DNA of 64,000 bases from an uncultured Clostridia bacterium (GCA_947628085.1 CANQYM010000002.1:124001-188000); one strand, 5' to 3'. Counted from the first letter of the stretch, positions 28,201 to 37,804 are shown. Numbers and translations are program-made. The notes: generated from the sequence alone by a model not told the origin.

Positions 28201-29626
28201 TTCTAAATATTTTATCTGCTTGTAATGCATAATTCATTAAAATTAATGCTACTATCATTCCAGCAACTGATTCTAATGATAAAATTAAAGCTTGTGAAAT
28301 GAAAATTGCATATATTAAAGCATGAACAACTTGTAAAAATACATTCAAAATATATTGTGAAAGCCAATTTTTAAAGGCTTCTTGCTTTCCAGTTAAAACT
28401 TTTTGAAGTGCATATCCAACACCTAATGTTGGTGCCATTAACGTTAACACAATAATAGTAAAGAACCTTTTTAAATAAACAATTGTATATCTAAATGCAA
28501 AATATACCAAAGTCATATACATAACTACGCCAATCATACCATCAATTAATTTTGCATCATAAGCTCTTGTTCTTACTGCTTCATAAATTTTTATTTCTAG
28601 TTCTTCGTTATCATATTCTACACCTTTATCATCTTTACCACTCTCTTTTTCTGCTAGTTGCATCATTGTGGCTGAATATGAAGATGTAGCAACTTTTTCA
28701 ATTGTTGAAACTAATTGTTCACTTATATAAAATGTGAATAACATTATATAGTGCATTGCAAAAATTATAATTATACCAACTAACCAATCAACAAGCATAT
28801 TTTTATAAACAGCTTTATCTTGTGCTAAAGAAGCTGTAGCCATTTTTATACCAACAACAATAAGAACAACAAGCATAGCAGCAATAGCTAATAATCTTAT
28901 TACATAATACCAATTTGCTATTGTTCTTTTAACTTGATATATCATAGGTACTTTTGCGTTTTCATCATAATAGTTTTCTACTGCTTCTTTATATGCTGTA
29001 CAACCTTCACAGCTTTCAGGGCAAGTACATCCTGTAACGGTTTTATTTGCTTCATCAAGTGTACAACATTCTGTTATATCAACACTTTTTTTACCAGGGG
29101 CTTTCGCTTCTATACAATCTTTATTTGTACATTGCAAAATATGTCCTGTTGGTGAATATTTTAATTCATCTATTGATCTTGTTACATGAAATGGGTTTGC
29201 ATCTAATGCTGCAACGTGATTATAAACTATAGCTTCTATAGTAACATTATTTGTAGAGTCTGTAATAGCTGTTAAATCTGTATTGTTTTCTACTACTTCT
29301 CCACTGGCATTTACACCGGCCGTGCTTTCTAAAGCCCATGTTAATAGTTTTTCAAATAGGGCTGTCCAACCTACAAATACCATTCTAAATCCCATTGTAA
29401 TAATACCAAGAATCCAGTCTGCTATATCTCCAATTTTGGATAGTAACCAAGAAAAAATTCCTTCTTTAACAGTATACTGTCCTTTCTGAGTTCCTGCATA
29501 GTAAAATTCTCCCTCTCCCAAATCCAATTTTGCATAAGAAGAAGGCATAGCACAAAATGTTATTAAAATTGATATTAATATAATTGCTAAAATAACTTTT
29601 TTCAAAAAGCTTTTAAGTTGTGCCAT
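25253..29626 (-). CDS. Giant VirB6/TrbL-like protein (1457 aa)
   Basis: Signal peptide at 1-31, then about eight hydrophobic segments to residue 500. The shared motifs are VIVGIKMATASLAQDKAVYKN and YALQKVLTGKQEAFKNWLSQY. An extracytoplasmic loop at about 150-215 has many Cys residues (CTNKDC, ECCTLDE, CTCPESCEGC), unlike the paralogues. A low-complexity Ser/Gly region follows near 555-600. A small hydrophobic region at about 850-920 is Ala/Gly-rich. The tail is very long and charged, with a Pro/Glu repeat (ENPAESPAENPENP). It probably forms the inner-membrane channel with a large cytoplasmic domain. It is twice the length of usual VirB6 proteins. Confidence 0.76.
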   Translation of the reverse strand: MAQLKSFLKKVILAIILISILITFCAMPSSYAKLDLGEGEFYYAGTQKGQYTVKEGIFSWLLSKIGDIADWILGIITMGFRMVFVGWTALFEKLLTWALESTAGVNASGEVVENNTDLTAITDSTNNVTIEAIVYNHVAALDANPFHVTRSIDELKYSPTGHILQCTNKDCIEAKAPGKKSVDITECCTLDEANKTVTGCTCPESCEGCTAYKEAVENYYDENAKVPMIYQVKRTIANWYYVIRLLAIAAMLVVLIVVGIKMATASLAQDKAVYKNMLVDWLVGIIIIFAMHYIMLFTFYISEQLVSTIEKVATSSYSATMMQLAEKESGKDDKGVEYDNEELEIKIYEAVRTRAYDAKLIDGMIGVVMYMTLVYFAFRYTIVYLKRFFTIIVLTLMAPTLGVGYALQKVLTGKQEAFKNWLSQYILNVFLQVVHALIYAIFISQALILSLESVAGMIVALILMNYALQADKIFRKIFKIQGGFVEEANNAAENLKSTVRDTAIGGKAAIKTLGNTPYTKLAKGIGKAAVAAPFVAIGGIKKGAQSLGRSSSNSDSSGDGSADASFEPTYDGSPRLSEGSLDDGTYDSTYEGSGSSSRRRKNRPELNSAGLPKRSDRELLGIGKKTLKGNLDKAKQAVLNAKTDEERDSAYAKYLNALNEYERYEKLTTPSTAKIVGAKFERIIDIDNIFEFTPPQGGHTGLSGKVRSFFAFARDSYGGIYGHRYRDPKTGKIVNDGTGLYNQLKPSNFLGLTKEDKDLLKKQMGLVGGTFGGMASLFLGMGTLVANPKVGMGLLASGAVLTHKGLGRSSHVSSYKGTYTFNRFGIPTIKNMEKIALKRAKKEHDDLVRQSVRTRAKYRNMKIRGAVTLAGTAAGALAGIGAGAAIVPAALVGAGVSVAAQGAGFVTKRFTARTNIGQGLRDLDQHWAKQEKAQEKEFKTETLNIINAETQARMSVIIDERNEHLDSEETAYVKKLYKSLGYEYDPKTGDLRAIVKSATDEERQQERFENELRRKFKDDEIDDSVVRKHISPSSHLTDVEIALIDKEIDNILISMSDGEVLDMESEAKLDEATRQLTARLALAGVIKDNQRAEIVFKAGKRELRTTLKEKAEIANAKLEIAAKELKGIGEEDQQFIKQAVGEISREKGISDFTQIKAEEVLEKVNEKRKNSRVKVKENPAESPAENPENPIENPESPEGQERPEETQQNSRTERNRKHFSDRQERRKPLTEQERQEFKTKITAYLLGLETAKKVTHTKGFSKKQQAIAQVSSSVVRRKQKLRQVLEMSFDSEELDPTESLIEQVNRIKRTGGVIKTSGKEVEIASDESSKVLEMLFLRKQLEEINNLAVEEVGIKKGSYKFQKATKAKAEARVDYFRDDLEIKKYAQENPEIFADANFELRTDHYTEDQIRERKRIRELEKGLHVKRREVDRATRDLTMSGPIVDLSETKRKLLKHE

Positions 29627-29638
29627 CTTTTTTCCTTT

Positions 29639-31174
29639 CTAATATTGAAATTGCACTTCTATATCGTCGTATTTCAATATTCCATTTTCAAATCCTTTTA
29701 ATTCATAATCTTCTGTTCCTGTTAATATTCTGCTTACACTTCCATTATCTAAGTTATACATGTAAATTCCCTTTCCTTCTTTAGAATACAAGAATAGGTT
29801 ATCGGCAACCCATAAAAAAGAATTTATAGTATCTGATAATACTCTATTTGGTGTTTCTCCAAATTTAGATATAAAATTCATTTCATAAATTAAATTATTA
29901 TTATCTAAATTTGCAAAAATATCATAAGTTAAGCTTTCTCCAATAGCTTGTTTCTGCTCCTCACTTAATGTTTCTTTATATTGCTTGCATTTTTCTAATA
30001 AATTTCCGTCTTCCTCTATTCTTCTTTTTTCTGCTTCAAAAACTAAATCTAATTGTAGTTTTGCAACAAAATCTGTATTTTTCAAAAATTTTTCCATTTT
30101 TGTTTTACTACTCTTAACATTGTTATAAATGAATATTCCGTTTTCATCATCATAGTCTAATTTTATTTCTATACCTTTTAAAGGATATGATATGAAAACA
30201 CTTTTTTCTGTGTATTCATAATCACTATAATCTGGCCACATATATGTAAGCTCATTCATAAATTCACGGAAATTTAATTCTTTCTTTTCATATTTATCTG
30301 CTAAATCGAAAAAGTCATTTGTTTCAATTGTGTTTACTCTATACACAGAAATCTCACTTTCTGTGAAAAAAGCATATAAATCTTTTCCTTTATATCCTAT
30401 TATGTTTAAATCTTTATCTTCAAATGTTGGCTCTCCAAGATTTACCTCTATGTTCTCAAGTGCCATTCCTGGAAAAATATTATTTATTACACTTCCAGTA
30501 TATTTTTTATCAAAAACAATATTATATATTCTACCACTTAGTGTTTTTGCCTTTATTCCTTCATCAAAATATATGTAGTAATTATCATATATACTATCTC
30601 TTTCTCCAAAATAATTTGATGAATCCCAATTACTATTAATACAATTTTGTAATACTTCAGAAGTAACATTAAAATCTGTTATATTAATATCTTTAAACTG
30701 TTTCATACTTAATTCTGAATCCATATATATGAAATAGTCTTCAATTCCATTTATAATAATAGAAGTAATTTCATCTCCATTACATATAACTTCTACTGTT
30801 AATTCATTTTTTTCGTCAAACATTCTAAAGCTTCTATACCCTATAACTTTTGCGCAGTCTTCTAACAATTTGTTATAATATTCTTCATTGCTCTCATCTT
30901 TTTCGTTATATGGTAGCACCTTAAATATTAAATAGACATCTAAATAATAATCCGTTTCTTCACTTAATTCTTCAGAAATATATGTAGATTCATAGTATTC
31001 TATTACTTCTTTTATTGTTGTTAAATTATCATAAGTAAGTTCTGGATTTTCATTACTTTTTTGTAAAGCATTTAGCAAAAGTAATATAAGTGCTAATAAA
31101 CATATAAAAATAACTAAAAATATGACATTTCTTTTATATTTAATTTTATTATCGCCTATATATTTTTCTGCCAT
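29639..31174 (-). CDS. Membrane-anchored protein, paralogue of the next upstream gene
   Basis: 511 aa. A basic N-terminus, one membrane segment (about 16-36) and an acidic, Tyr-rich outer domain. It shares an ordered set of segments with the 389-aa protein at 31212: TTIKEVIEYYEST / KTIKQIIEESDAK, FPGMALENIEVN / KLGMSLREIQEIN, YKGKDLYAFFTESEISVY / YREGDFYLFFYNNETSVY, and YPLKGIEIKLDYDD / YSTRGVEIDIKNND. The extra C-terminal 130 residues are found only here. No family is recognised. Location inside the operon suggests a structural part of the secretion machine. Confidence 0.62.
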   Translation of the reverse strand: MAEKYIGDNKIKYKRNVIFLVIFICLLALILLLLNALQKSNENPELTYDNLTTIKEVIEYYESTYISEELSEETDYYLDVYLIFKVLPYNEKDESNEEYYNKLLEDCAKVIGYRSFRMFDEKNELTVEVICNGDEITSIIINGIEDYFIYMDSELSMKQFKDINITDFNVTSEVLQNCINSNWDSSNYFGERDSIYDNYYIYFDEGIKAKTLSGRIYNIVFDKKYTGSVINNIFPGMALENIEVNLGEPTFEDKDLNIIGYKGKDLYAFFTESEISVYRVNTIETNDFFDLADKYEKKELNFREFMNELTYMWPDYSDYEYTEKSVFISYPLKGIEIKLDYDDENGIFIYNNVKSSKTKMEKFLKNTDFVAKLQLDLVFEAEKRRIEEDGNLLEKCKQYKETLSEEQKQAIGESLTYDIFANLDNNNLIYEMNFISKFGETPNRVLSDTINSFLWVADNLFLYSKEGKGIYMYNLDNGSVSRILTGTEDYELKGFENGILKYDDIEVQFQY

Positions 31175-31211
31175 AAAAAATCCTTTCTTATTTTATATTT
31201 CGAATATAAAT

Positions 31212-32381
31212 TTATTTTTCGCTTGCTCTTCTTTCTTTTTCTACTTTATCTACTAAATCTGTGTGTAAATCTACGTCTATTAATCCTCTTTTTACGTAAT
31301 CTTTTGTTTTGTTTGTAAAGTAATAATTTGTATAAAGTTTTATTCCTTTTGAATCGTTATTTTTTATATCTATTTCAACTCCTCTAGTAGAATATAATAT
31401 ATATGCGCTCTGTTTTTCCGCATCATATTCATAGTAATCATAGGTCTTCCATGATTGTAGTAATGAATTTATAAAATTATCTAAATTTTTACTTGCTAAG
31501 TATTCATCTAATAAATCTTCAAATTCTTCATTATACTCATAAGCATAACTATAAACTGAAGTTTCATTATTATAGAAAAACAAATAAAAATCCCCTTCTC
31601 TATATCCTAAATAATTTTCTTCTAAACTTCCAAATGCATTTGTATTATTTATTTCTTGAATTTCTCTTAATGACATTCCAAGCTTAATATCTTTTGTTAT
31701 ATCTCCTTCACATTTTTCTGTAAAAATTATGTTTCTAACTGTTTTTACTGGAGAAAGCCTTATTTTAATTTTTCCGTCTAAATATGAAGTATAATTATCT
31801 TCTAGAGGCTCACCTTCTCCTAAATAATCCTTTATTGTTTTAAAATATGATTTATTAATACTAAGGTTAGATAAATATGAATTATTTATTAAAAAATTTG
31901 AAGTTGGCACTATAGAGATTTTATCTACTCCAACATATTTTTTTCCATCTATTACATCATAAAAATTTTCTATATCTTTTATTTTAATAATATATTCTTT
32001 ATCTGTAGTAGAATATTTAACATTTATATCAATATTTTTTGCTTGATCAAGTAAAATAAATGATTTTTCTGGAGAAGCATTTTGCAATTTTTTTATAATA
32101 TTAAAAAAATAATCTTTATTGCTTTCTCCCTCTTCATCAAATAAATCTTTAGAAAATTCTACATAAATAGTTTCACCATTTTCTTCTAAATATTTTGCAT
32201 CTGACTCTTCAATAATTTGCTTAATAGTTTTTCCTTCTTCAGTTACTGTTGAAACATCAACAGATTCTATATCTGTTTCAAACTCTTCTGCCTCTTGACT
32301 TTGTAAATTACTTATTGTAAATAAAATCATTACTAGCAAAATAAAAAGAATTATAAAAATAGTTATTATAACTTTTTTCAT
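31212..32381 (-). CDS. Membrane-anchored protein, shorter paralogue
   Basis: 389 aa. N-terminal membrane segment at about 5-25, then the same outer domain as the 511-aa protein (see shared segments there) without its C-terminal extension. It ends in a basic helix (VEKERRASEK). The gene starts 1 nt upstream-adjacent to the VirB6-like gene's stop at 32382, so it is translationally coupled. Function unknown. Confidence 0.62.
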   Translation of the reverse strand: MKKVIITIFIILFILLVMILFTISNLQSQEAEEFETDIESVDVSTVTEEGKTIKQIIEESDAKYLEENGETIYVEFSKDLFDEEGESNKDYFFNIIKKLQNASPEKSFILLDQAKNIDINVKYSTTDKEYIIKIKDIENFYDVIDGKKYVGVDKISIVPTSNFLINNSYLSNLSINKSYFKTIKDYLGEGEPLEDNYTSYLDGKIKIRLSPVKTVRNIIFTEKCEGDITKDIKLGMSLREIQEINNTNAFGSLEENYLGYREGDFYLFFYNNETSVYSYAYEYNEEFEDLLDEYLASKNLDNFINSLLQSWKTYDYYEYDAEKQSAYILYSTRGVEIDIKNNDSKGIKLYTNYYFTNKTKDYVKRGLIDVDLHTDLVDKVEKERRASEK

Positions 32382-33665
32382 CTATTTTCCTCTCTTTAAA
32401 GGATTTACATCGTGTATTCCTCTTAAAGCACTCATATTAAATATAACTTTTACCATTTTTTCTACTGTTCCCATTGCTAAAAAGAAGACAACTGCTATGA
32501 TTGGTGCTTCTTCAGCTATGTTATTTGCTGTTAGAACAAATATTATATATATTAATGCATGAAGTGGTTGAATTAAAATATTCGTTATAAATTCTTTCAT
32601 CCAAGTTGAAAAAGCTTGTGCTCTACCATCTCCTGCTTTATCTATTGAATATGTTATAGTTATTAACGGCGATACGGCTATTAAAAAGCCTATCATTAAA
32701 AATCTCTTTATATAAGTCCAGAAAAACTTGAATTCCATTAATAATAATAACCAATATACAATTGACCAAAAAGTTAGGTCTAAACCAGATTTATTAGTAG
32801 TATAATTAATTGTTTGATTACGTATTTTCTCTTCAAAAGTTACATTTTCAGTACTACTTGTATTGCTATCATCAGTTACTAAAGAAATAACTTGTTGCTC
32901 TAGATTATATAGAGCTGTTGTTATTATTTCTCCAAATCTTATTGTAAAACTCATTATATATAACATTAAAAATATTATAAGAACACTTTCTACCCAACTT
33001 ATAAGCATTTTTTTATATCTTGCTTGTTCTGTTGCCACAGTAGATATGGCCATTCTTATTCCTATATATATAAGAACTAGTAAACCGATTGCTAATGCTA
33101 TAGTTCTACTTATATAAAATACTTTAGCAATTCCTACTTTTATTGCATTATTATTTGGATCTGCAAATACAGTTAAATTTCCAACGTTATACGTTTTAGC
33201 ATTAGAATTTTTTGTATCAAAGATAGCATCTTCATCGCCATCAAAATAATTTATATTAAAAAGTGGAACTCTATTAAAAACAATTCTTTCTATTGTAAGC
33301 CAATATACTGTTCTTTCTGCTCCGTCAACAGTTTCTTTTCCATATGTAAGTTGAGCTAAAAGAATATCTATTTGAAGTACAATTACATTTATAATCCTTG
33401 CTAAAATTCCTGTAATAACACCAACAATTGAAGCTCCATAACTAAGTGCAGATGTTGAAACTTTTTCACTACTGTTTTGTGTTAAACTTGTTTCACCATT
33501 TTCCAATATATCTGCTCCAGCAGTATTAGTTTGAGGGGCATTATCCATCATTACTTCTTCTGCTTTAGTTGGGCTACTACTTGCCTCTCTCGCATATGTA
33601 CCATTACAAAATATGAAATTAAACAATAATAGCATAACAAGCATTATACTTATAAGTTTTTTCAT
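32382..33665 (-). CDS. VirB6/TrbL-like membrane protein (short form)
   Basis: 427 aa with a signal peptide (MKKLISIMLVMLLLFNFIFC) and about seven membrane segments. It carries LIYIGIRMAISTVATEQARYKK and ITYSIDKAGDGRAQAFSTWMKE, the core motifs shared with the three larger paralogues, but has no long tail: it ends soon after the last membrane helix (FNMSALRGIHDVNPLKRGK). It is therefore the minimal channel subunit of the set. It is downstream of the VirB4 gene by 71 nt. Confidence 0.8.
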   Translation of the reverse strand: MKKLISIMLVMLLLFNFIFCNGTYAREASSSPTKAEEVMMDNAPQTNTAGADILENGETSLTQNSSEKVSTSALSYGASIVGVITGILARIINVIVLQIDILLAQLTYGKETVDGAERTVYWLTIERIVFNRVPLFNINYFDGDEDAIFDTKNSNAKTYNVGNLTVFADPNNNAIKVGIAKVFYISRTIALAIGLLVLIYIGIRMAISTVATEQARYKKMLISWVESVLIIFLMLYIMSFTIRFGEIITTALYNLEQQVISLVTDDSNTSSTENVTFEEKIRNQTINYTTNKSGLDLTFWSIVYWLLLLMEFKFFWTYIKRFLMIGFLIAVSPLITITYSIDKAGDGRAQAFSTWMKEFITNILIQPLHALIYIIFVLTANNIAEEAPIIAVVFFLAMGTVEKMVKVIFNMSALRGIHDVNPLKRGK

Positions 33666-33736
33666 ATGTTTTCCCCGTTTTTATAGTTTTACTAATTTTT
33701 ATTTTTTTAGTTTTAATAACCTAACTTTATTTTTTA

Positions 33737-35737
33737 TTATTGTCTTTTCTCTTGAGCTTCTTGTTTTGCTTTTTCTAAAGCAACTTGTTTATTCAAGTTT
33801 GTTTCAACGAATTCAAATTCTTTCTTAGTTGGTTGTATTGATAGAATTGCTGAGTCACTACCTACTTTAAGTAGACCCTCACCTCTATTACATGTAATTA
33901 AGAATCCAGCTTCACCTTCACTTAATTTAAATACTTCTTTTAAGTATTGAATTTCTGATTTATCTTGTGCTAAGAATAATTTTGTTTCTGAAGAAGTTAA
34001 AACTGCTTGAACTTCTTGTTTTTCATAGAAATCTTGGAATTTCTGTGAGATAACTGCTAATGAAACATTTCTTTTTCTAGCACGTCTAGCCATTGTATTT
34101 AAGAAATCAACAGCTTCTGGATATGGAAGAAGCATCCATGCCTCATCAATTAAAACTCTCTTCTTAGCAGCTTTAGATTTATCCTCACTGTTCTTCTTAA
34201 CATATTTTTCCCAAACCCATGAAAGCATTATTTGTTGTGCAAGAGGTCTTGCAAATCTTTCCTCTAGTTGAGAAATATCTATATTTATGAAAGGAACACC
34301 ATCTAATAGTTCAAATGTTGATTGTCCATCAAAATAAGCCATTTGTCCTTGATATTCTCTAACATATTGTTTCATAACTTTTACTAAATAACTATAGTGA
34401 AAACGATAATCTGGGTTTTCGTTTTCTTCTGCTTTTCTTTGAATTCTCTTAAACCAAGAACCTATTGTTGGCATTTCTTTTTTAGTTCTTCCTAAGTAGT
34501 TCTCAGAAATATTAATTTTTCCACCAACTTCGTCTCTTGTATATAAGCTTTCAATATTATTTGTAATACCTAAAGCTGCATACTCTTCTGCTACAGCTTC
34601 TGAAATGATTTGTTTTGTAAGCTCATTTACTTCTTGGCTTCTTGTACTACCTCTAGCCATTGTAAGAAGACCATTTGTTACGTCTTCAACTTTATTTTCT
34701 ACACTTAAAACTGTTCTCTCTTTTCCTGTTATTTCATCTCTTATAGTTTCTGGCTCTATATCAAATAGATTTATAACTGTTTTAGAGTTTGGACTTAATG
34801 TTACGTTAACACCACCTAATGCTTCAGCAACTATTCCGTACTCACCTTCAGCATCTAGAGCTAAACTCTCAATTCCCATTAAAACTGCTGATCTAGCTGT
34901 TAATGTTTTAATTGTAACAGATTTACCAGCACCAGACTTACCGAAAATAACCATGTTATAATTTGTTAGTTTTGAACTAAAGTTATCATATAAGATTGGA
35001 AGTCCTGTTTGTTTATTAAATCCTAAAGGAATACCATTTTCATGTCCAACTTCTGATGTAAAGAATGGGAATACTGTTGACATGGCCCTTCTATCAAATG
35101 TATGTGATTTTGTTATTTTATTATCTAGATATGGCATATTGCTTCTAAATGCTTCATCTTGTATTGCCCATGCTGGCTTAACATCTATAAGATTTTTAGA
35201 CATTTCGCTTGATAATAATTCTGTATATTTTTCAAGTTCATCCATACTATATGCAAATATTGTTGCTATTATTGATGAATCAAATAATTTATTGAAACCT
35301 GCTGCAATAGAGTCACGAAGGTCTTCTGCCTCCATTCTTTTTTGTGCTATAACTCTTTCTCTGTTTATATCACCTCTGTCTAATGCAACAATTCTTTCAG
35401 ATTCAAGTTCGTTTATTGTTCTGTTTAAGTCTGTTTGTGAAGAAGCTTCACTAACTGGATTTATAAAAACAGATACATTTATATCTCCAAAAGTATACAT
35501 TCCTCTTAAGAATTCTGGGAAAGTACACATTCTTGGTAAATTTGATACTATCATGCTTCTAGCATATCTAGTTCTAGATGAAGAAATTTCTATGTGGTTT
35601 GTATAACTAGCATCTATACCACCAGGAGCGATTAAACTTTTAATATTTTTTTCATTTTTCTTAAATACACTAACTTCTTCTTGTTTTATATTTTCAATTT
35701 CATTTGTAGAAGTTACTTGTTTTTTACTTTTAAACAT
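33737..35737 (-). CDS. VirB4-family conjugation/secretion ATPase
   Basis: 666 aa. The N-terminal domain (about 45-235) is followed by a RecA-like motor. Walker A IFGKSGAGKSVT lies near 263-272, Walker B KRVLIDEAWMLL near 527, then ARRARKRNVSLAVISQKFQDF, the typical VirB4/TraC arrangement. It energises assembly or transport of the T4SS and links to PrgI/VirB3. AAAAAGGAGGATAAAA supports the start. Length matches Gram-positive VirB4 proteins. It lies 18 nt after the 418-aa gene, whose product resembles a separate N-domain. Confidence 0.92.
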   Translation of the reverse strand: MFKSKKQVTSTNEIENIKQEEVSVFKKNEKNIKSLIAPGGIDASYTNHIEISSSRTRYARSMIVSNLPRMCTFPEFLRGMYTFGDINVSVFINPVSEASSQTDLNRTINELESERIVALDRGDINRERVIAQKRMEAEDLRDSIAAGFNKLFDSSIIATIFAYSMDELEKYTELLSSEMSKNLIDVKPAWAIQDEAFRSNMPYLDNKITKSHTFDRRAMSTVFPFFTSEVGHENGIPLGFNKQTGLPILYDNFSSKLTNYNMVIFGKSGAGKSVTIKTLTARSAVLMGIESLALDAEGEYGIVAEALGGVNVTLSPNSKTVINLFDIEPETIRDEITGKERTVLSVENKVEDVTNGLLTMARGSTRSQEVNELTKQIISEAVAEEYAALGITNNIESLYTRDEVGGKINISENYLGRTKKEMPTIGSWFKRIQRKAEENENPDYRFHYSYLVKVMKQYVREYQGQMAYFDGQSTFELLDGVPFINIDISQLEERFARPLAQQIMLSWVWEKYVKKNSEDKSKAAKKRVLIDEAWMLLPYPEAVDFLNTMARRARKRNVSLAVISQKFQDFYEKQEVQAVLTSSETKLFLAQDKSEIQYLKEVFKLSEGEAGFLITCNRGEGLLKVGSDSAILSIQPTKKEFEFVETNLNKQVALEKAKQEAQEKRQ

Positions 35738-35755
35738 TTTTATCCTCCTTTTTCA

Positions 35756-37012
35756 TTAGTCTTCTTTTTTTCTTTTTACTATTTTCTTTTTTGCCGTAGT
35801 ATTTGTTGTGTTAGATGATTCTAGTTTTTTTGTTTCTTCTTCTTTTACTGCACTATTTTTAAGTTCTTGTTTTGCTAGTTTGAAAACCCTAGGATCTAAT
35901 TGGTTTTCGTATGTATCTAATAATTCATTTGCTTTTTGTCTTATTTTTTCTTCTTTATTTATTGCAAATTCTAGTTCTTCAATTTGTTTCTTTCTATCTG
36001 CTTTTAATATACTGTCTGTTGCCATATCAATTGCAGCAATATTAATTTCTCTATCGATTTTTTCTTGTTTCTTTTGAAGTACATCTTTTCCTGTACTATA
36101 TAATGAATCATATTGTGCATCTAATGCTTTTGATAGTTGTAATAACTCTGCTTCATCTCTGTTATATGCAATATATAATAATTCAGCTAATTGTTCAGAA
36201 TCTAATATTGAACATGTTATTTGTGAAGTTGCTAAAGCACTTGCAATATTTTGACATCTTGTATAAAGCTCTGCAAAACACATGTTGTATAATTCTTCTT
36301 TAGAATATTTTTCTGTTCCTGCACCAATTTCTGCTGAATAGTAAGAAACAACAACATATGTTCTTTGTTGTAAAACATTTTTATTAGAACTTAACTTTTC
36401 TACATAATCTGTAATGCTAGCACCATATTCTAAAATGTTTATTTTTCTTCTTTTTTCAAATTCTAATTTTTCTCTTAAAGCTTTATTTCCCATTGATCTT
36501 GCTTGTGCTATTTTAGCATCTATTTTATCTATTTCAATTGTTAAGTTATCTATTCTTCCTTTATATTCTTCAATAATATCTCTTAAATTTAAAGTTCTAC
36601 TTTGAATATATAATTGAATTGGAAATCTTAATGTATTTAAAAATTGAACAAATCCCTCTTCAATAGCTATTTTCTCTTGTTCAGACATTAAATCATAGTT
36701 AACACCATTACATTGTAATATCATAACATATTGTGTACCTTTTTTTCTTACAATCATGTTATCAACTATTTCATCAAATTCCATAAAATCAAATATTGAT
36801 TCTTGAGTTAAATTTCCTGTAAATCTACCATAGTTTTGGTCTGTTTTCTTTTCATTTTTTGAAGAATCATTTGCGACAGAGTCTTCCTCATATTTTTCAG
36901 TTTTTTCTTTTTTGGGTTTCATCAAGTACAAATAAAATAGTACAAGTAAAACCATTATACCTAAAATTATAAATATTCCCATTTGAAGAAATGGAATTAG
37001 GTTAGTATCCAT
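35756..37012 (-). CDS. Membrane-anchored VirB4 N-domain-like coiled-coil protein
   Basis: 418 aa. One N-terminal membrane segment (about 10-32), then a region starting GNLTQESIFDFMEFDEI with VMILQCNGVNYDLMSEQEKIA, which resembles the N-terminal domain of Gram-positive VirB4 proteins. Coiled coils follow at about 150-200 and 300-385. The Lys-rich C-terminus is KKKIVKRKKED. No ATPase motifs are present. It sits between the PrgI-like and VirB4 genes (stop of prgI adjoins its start), so it probably docks the ATPase at the membrane. Confidence 0.65.
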   Translation of the reverse strand: MDTNLIPFLQMGIFIILGIMVLLVLFYLYLMKPKKEKTEKYEEDSVANDSSKNEKKTDQNYGRFTGNLTQESIFDFMEFDEIVDNMIVRKKGTQYVMILQCNGVNYDLMSEQEKIAIEEGFVQFLNTLRFPIQLYIQSRTLNLRDIIEEYKGRIDNLTIEIDKIDAKIAQARSMGNKALREKLEFEKRRKINILEYGASITDYVEKLSSNKNVLQQRTYVVVSYYSAEIGAGTEKYSKEELYNMCFAELYTRCQNIASALATSQITCSILDSEQLAELLYIAYNRDEAELLQLSKALDAQYDSLYSTGKDVLQKKQEKIDREINIAAIDMATDSILKADRKKQIEELEFAINKEEKIRQKANELLDTYENQLDPRVFKLAKQELKNSAVKEEETKKLESSNTTNTTAKKKIVKRKKED

Positions 37013-37348
37013 CTATTTTTCCTCCTTTGTATATATATACATTTTTCTATTTTTCTTAAATTTTATATATCTTAAAATAATTTCTCCTATTGGCTCTCCA
37101 CCAATTTTTTTGGTTACTGGAAAGGCAACTATTGTAGGAATTTTTACTGCACCAACAATATATCCCATTACTCCAAAAAGTGCCATAATAACTATTCCTA
37201 CTAAATCCATACCAAAAGATTTAAATAGTAGGAAGAAAATAGATCCTAACATAGCTCCTACTGCAGTTGTTATTAAAGATTTTACTGTGAAAATATATAG
37301 TATTCTTGACTCACCTCTATAATTACGAGGTATTTGATATGTTGCCAT
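37013..37348 (-). CDS. PrgI/VirB3-like T4SS protein
   Basis: 111 aa with two membrane helices (about 24-45 and 50-72). The N-terminus YQIPRNYRGESRILYIFTVK is typical of the PrgI family, the Gram-positive VirB3 equivalent that couples VirB4 to the channel. AAAAGGAGG precedes the ATG. The gene is directly upstream of the 418-aa and VirB4 genes, as in many Gram-positive conjugation clusters. Confidence 0.82.
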   Translation of the reverse strand: MATYQIPRNYRGESRILYIFTVKSLITTAVGAMLGSIFFLLFKSFGMDLVGIVIMALFGVMGYIVGAVKIPTIVAFPVTKKIGGEPIGEIILRYIKFKKNRKMYIYTKEEK

Positions 37349-37378
37349 AAGATTCCTCCTTTTAAAGCAAATAATTTA

Positions 37379-37804
37379 TTATTCAAAATTCTGAGCAATA
37401 TTTATTACTAATTTCCAAATTGAATATGCTCCAAAAATAACTACTCCGGATACTACAAGTCCTATTAATTGTGTTTTCAATTTTCCTTGTGCTTCTGGAC
37501 CAGCAGTTAGATATTTTATACCCATATATGTTGTTACTGCAACCATTACACCAGCACCAATCATAGTTAGTATTTGACCTAATCCAACAAAGTTGTCTGT
37601 AATTTCAGATGTATTAAGACTAGCGTTATTAAATGCACTTTCACCTTGGGTTCTAAAACTATCTATATCACTCTCAATATTAGATATTATGTCATCGCCT
37701 TTGTTTGCAAAAACTTTATTTGAACCCAGTACTATAGGCATAAAAAATGATACCAATACTATTGATATTATCAGCTTAATTATTATTTTGTTTTTTACTA
37801 ACAT
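37379..37804 (-). CDS. VirB2/TrbC-like pilin, sixth copy
   Basis: 141 aa from the third possible ATG (37804); AAGGGG is too close to the first two. A signal peptide (about 8-30) leaves a short polar segment and two membrane helices. Between the helices is GIKYLTAGPEAQGKLKTQLIG, the equivalent of the KYM-x-SAPGD loop of the five tandem copies. It is the most diverged member and starts its own operon with prgI and virB4, behind a separate promoter. Confidence 0.75.
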   Translation of the reverse strand: MLVKNKIIIKLIISIVLVSFFMPIVLGSNKVFANKGDDIISNIESDIDSFRTQGESAFNNASLNTSEITDNFVGLGQILTMIGAGVMVAVTTYMGIKYLTAGPEAQGKLKTQLIGLVVSGVVIFGAYSIWKLVINIAQNFE

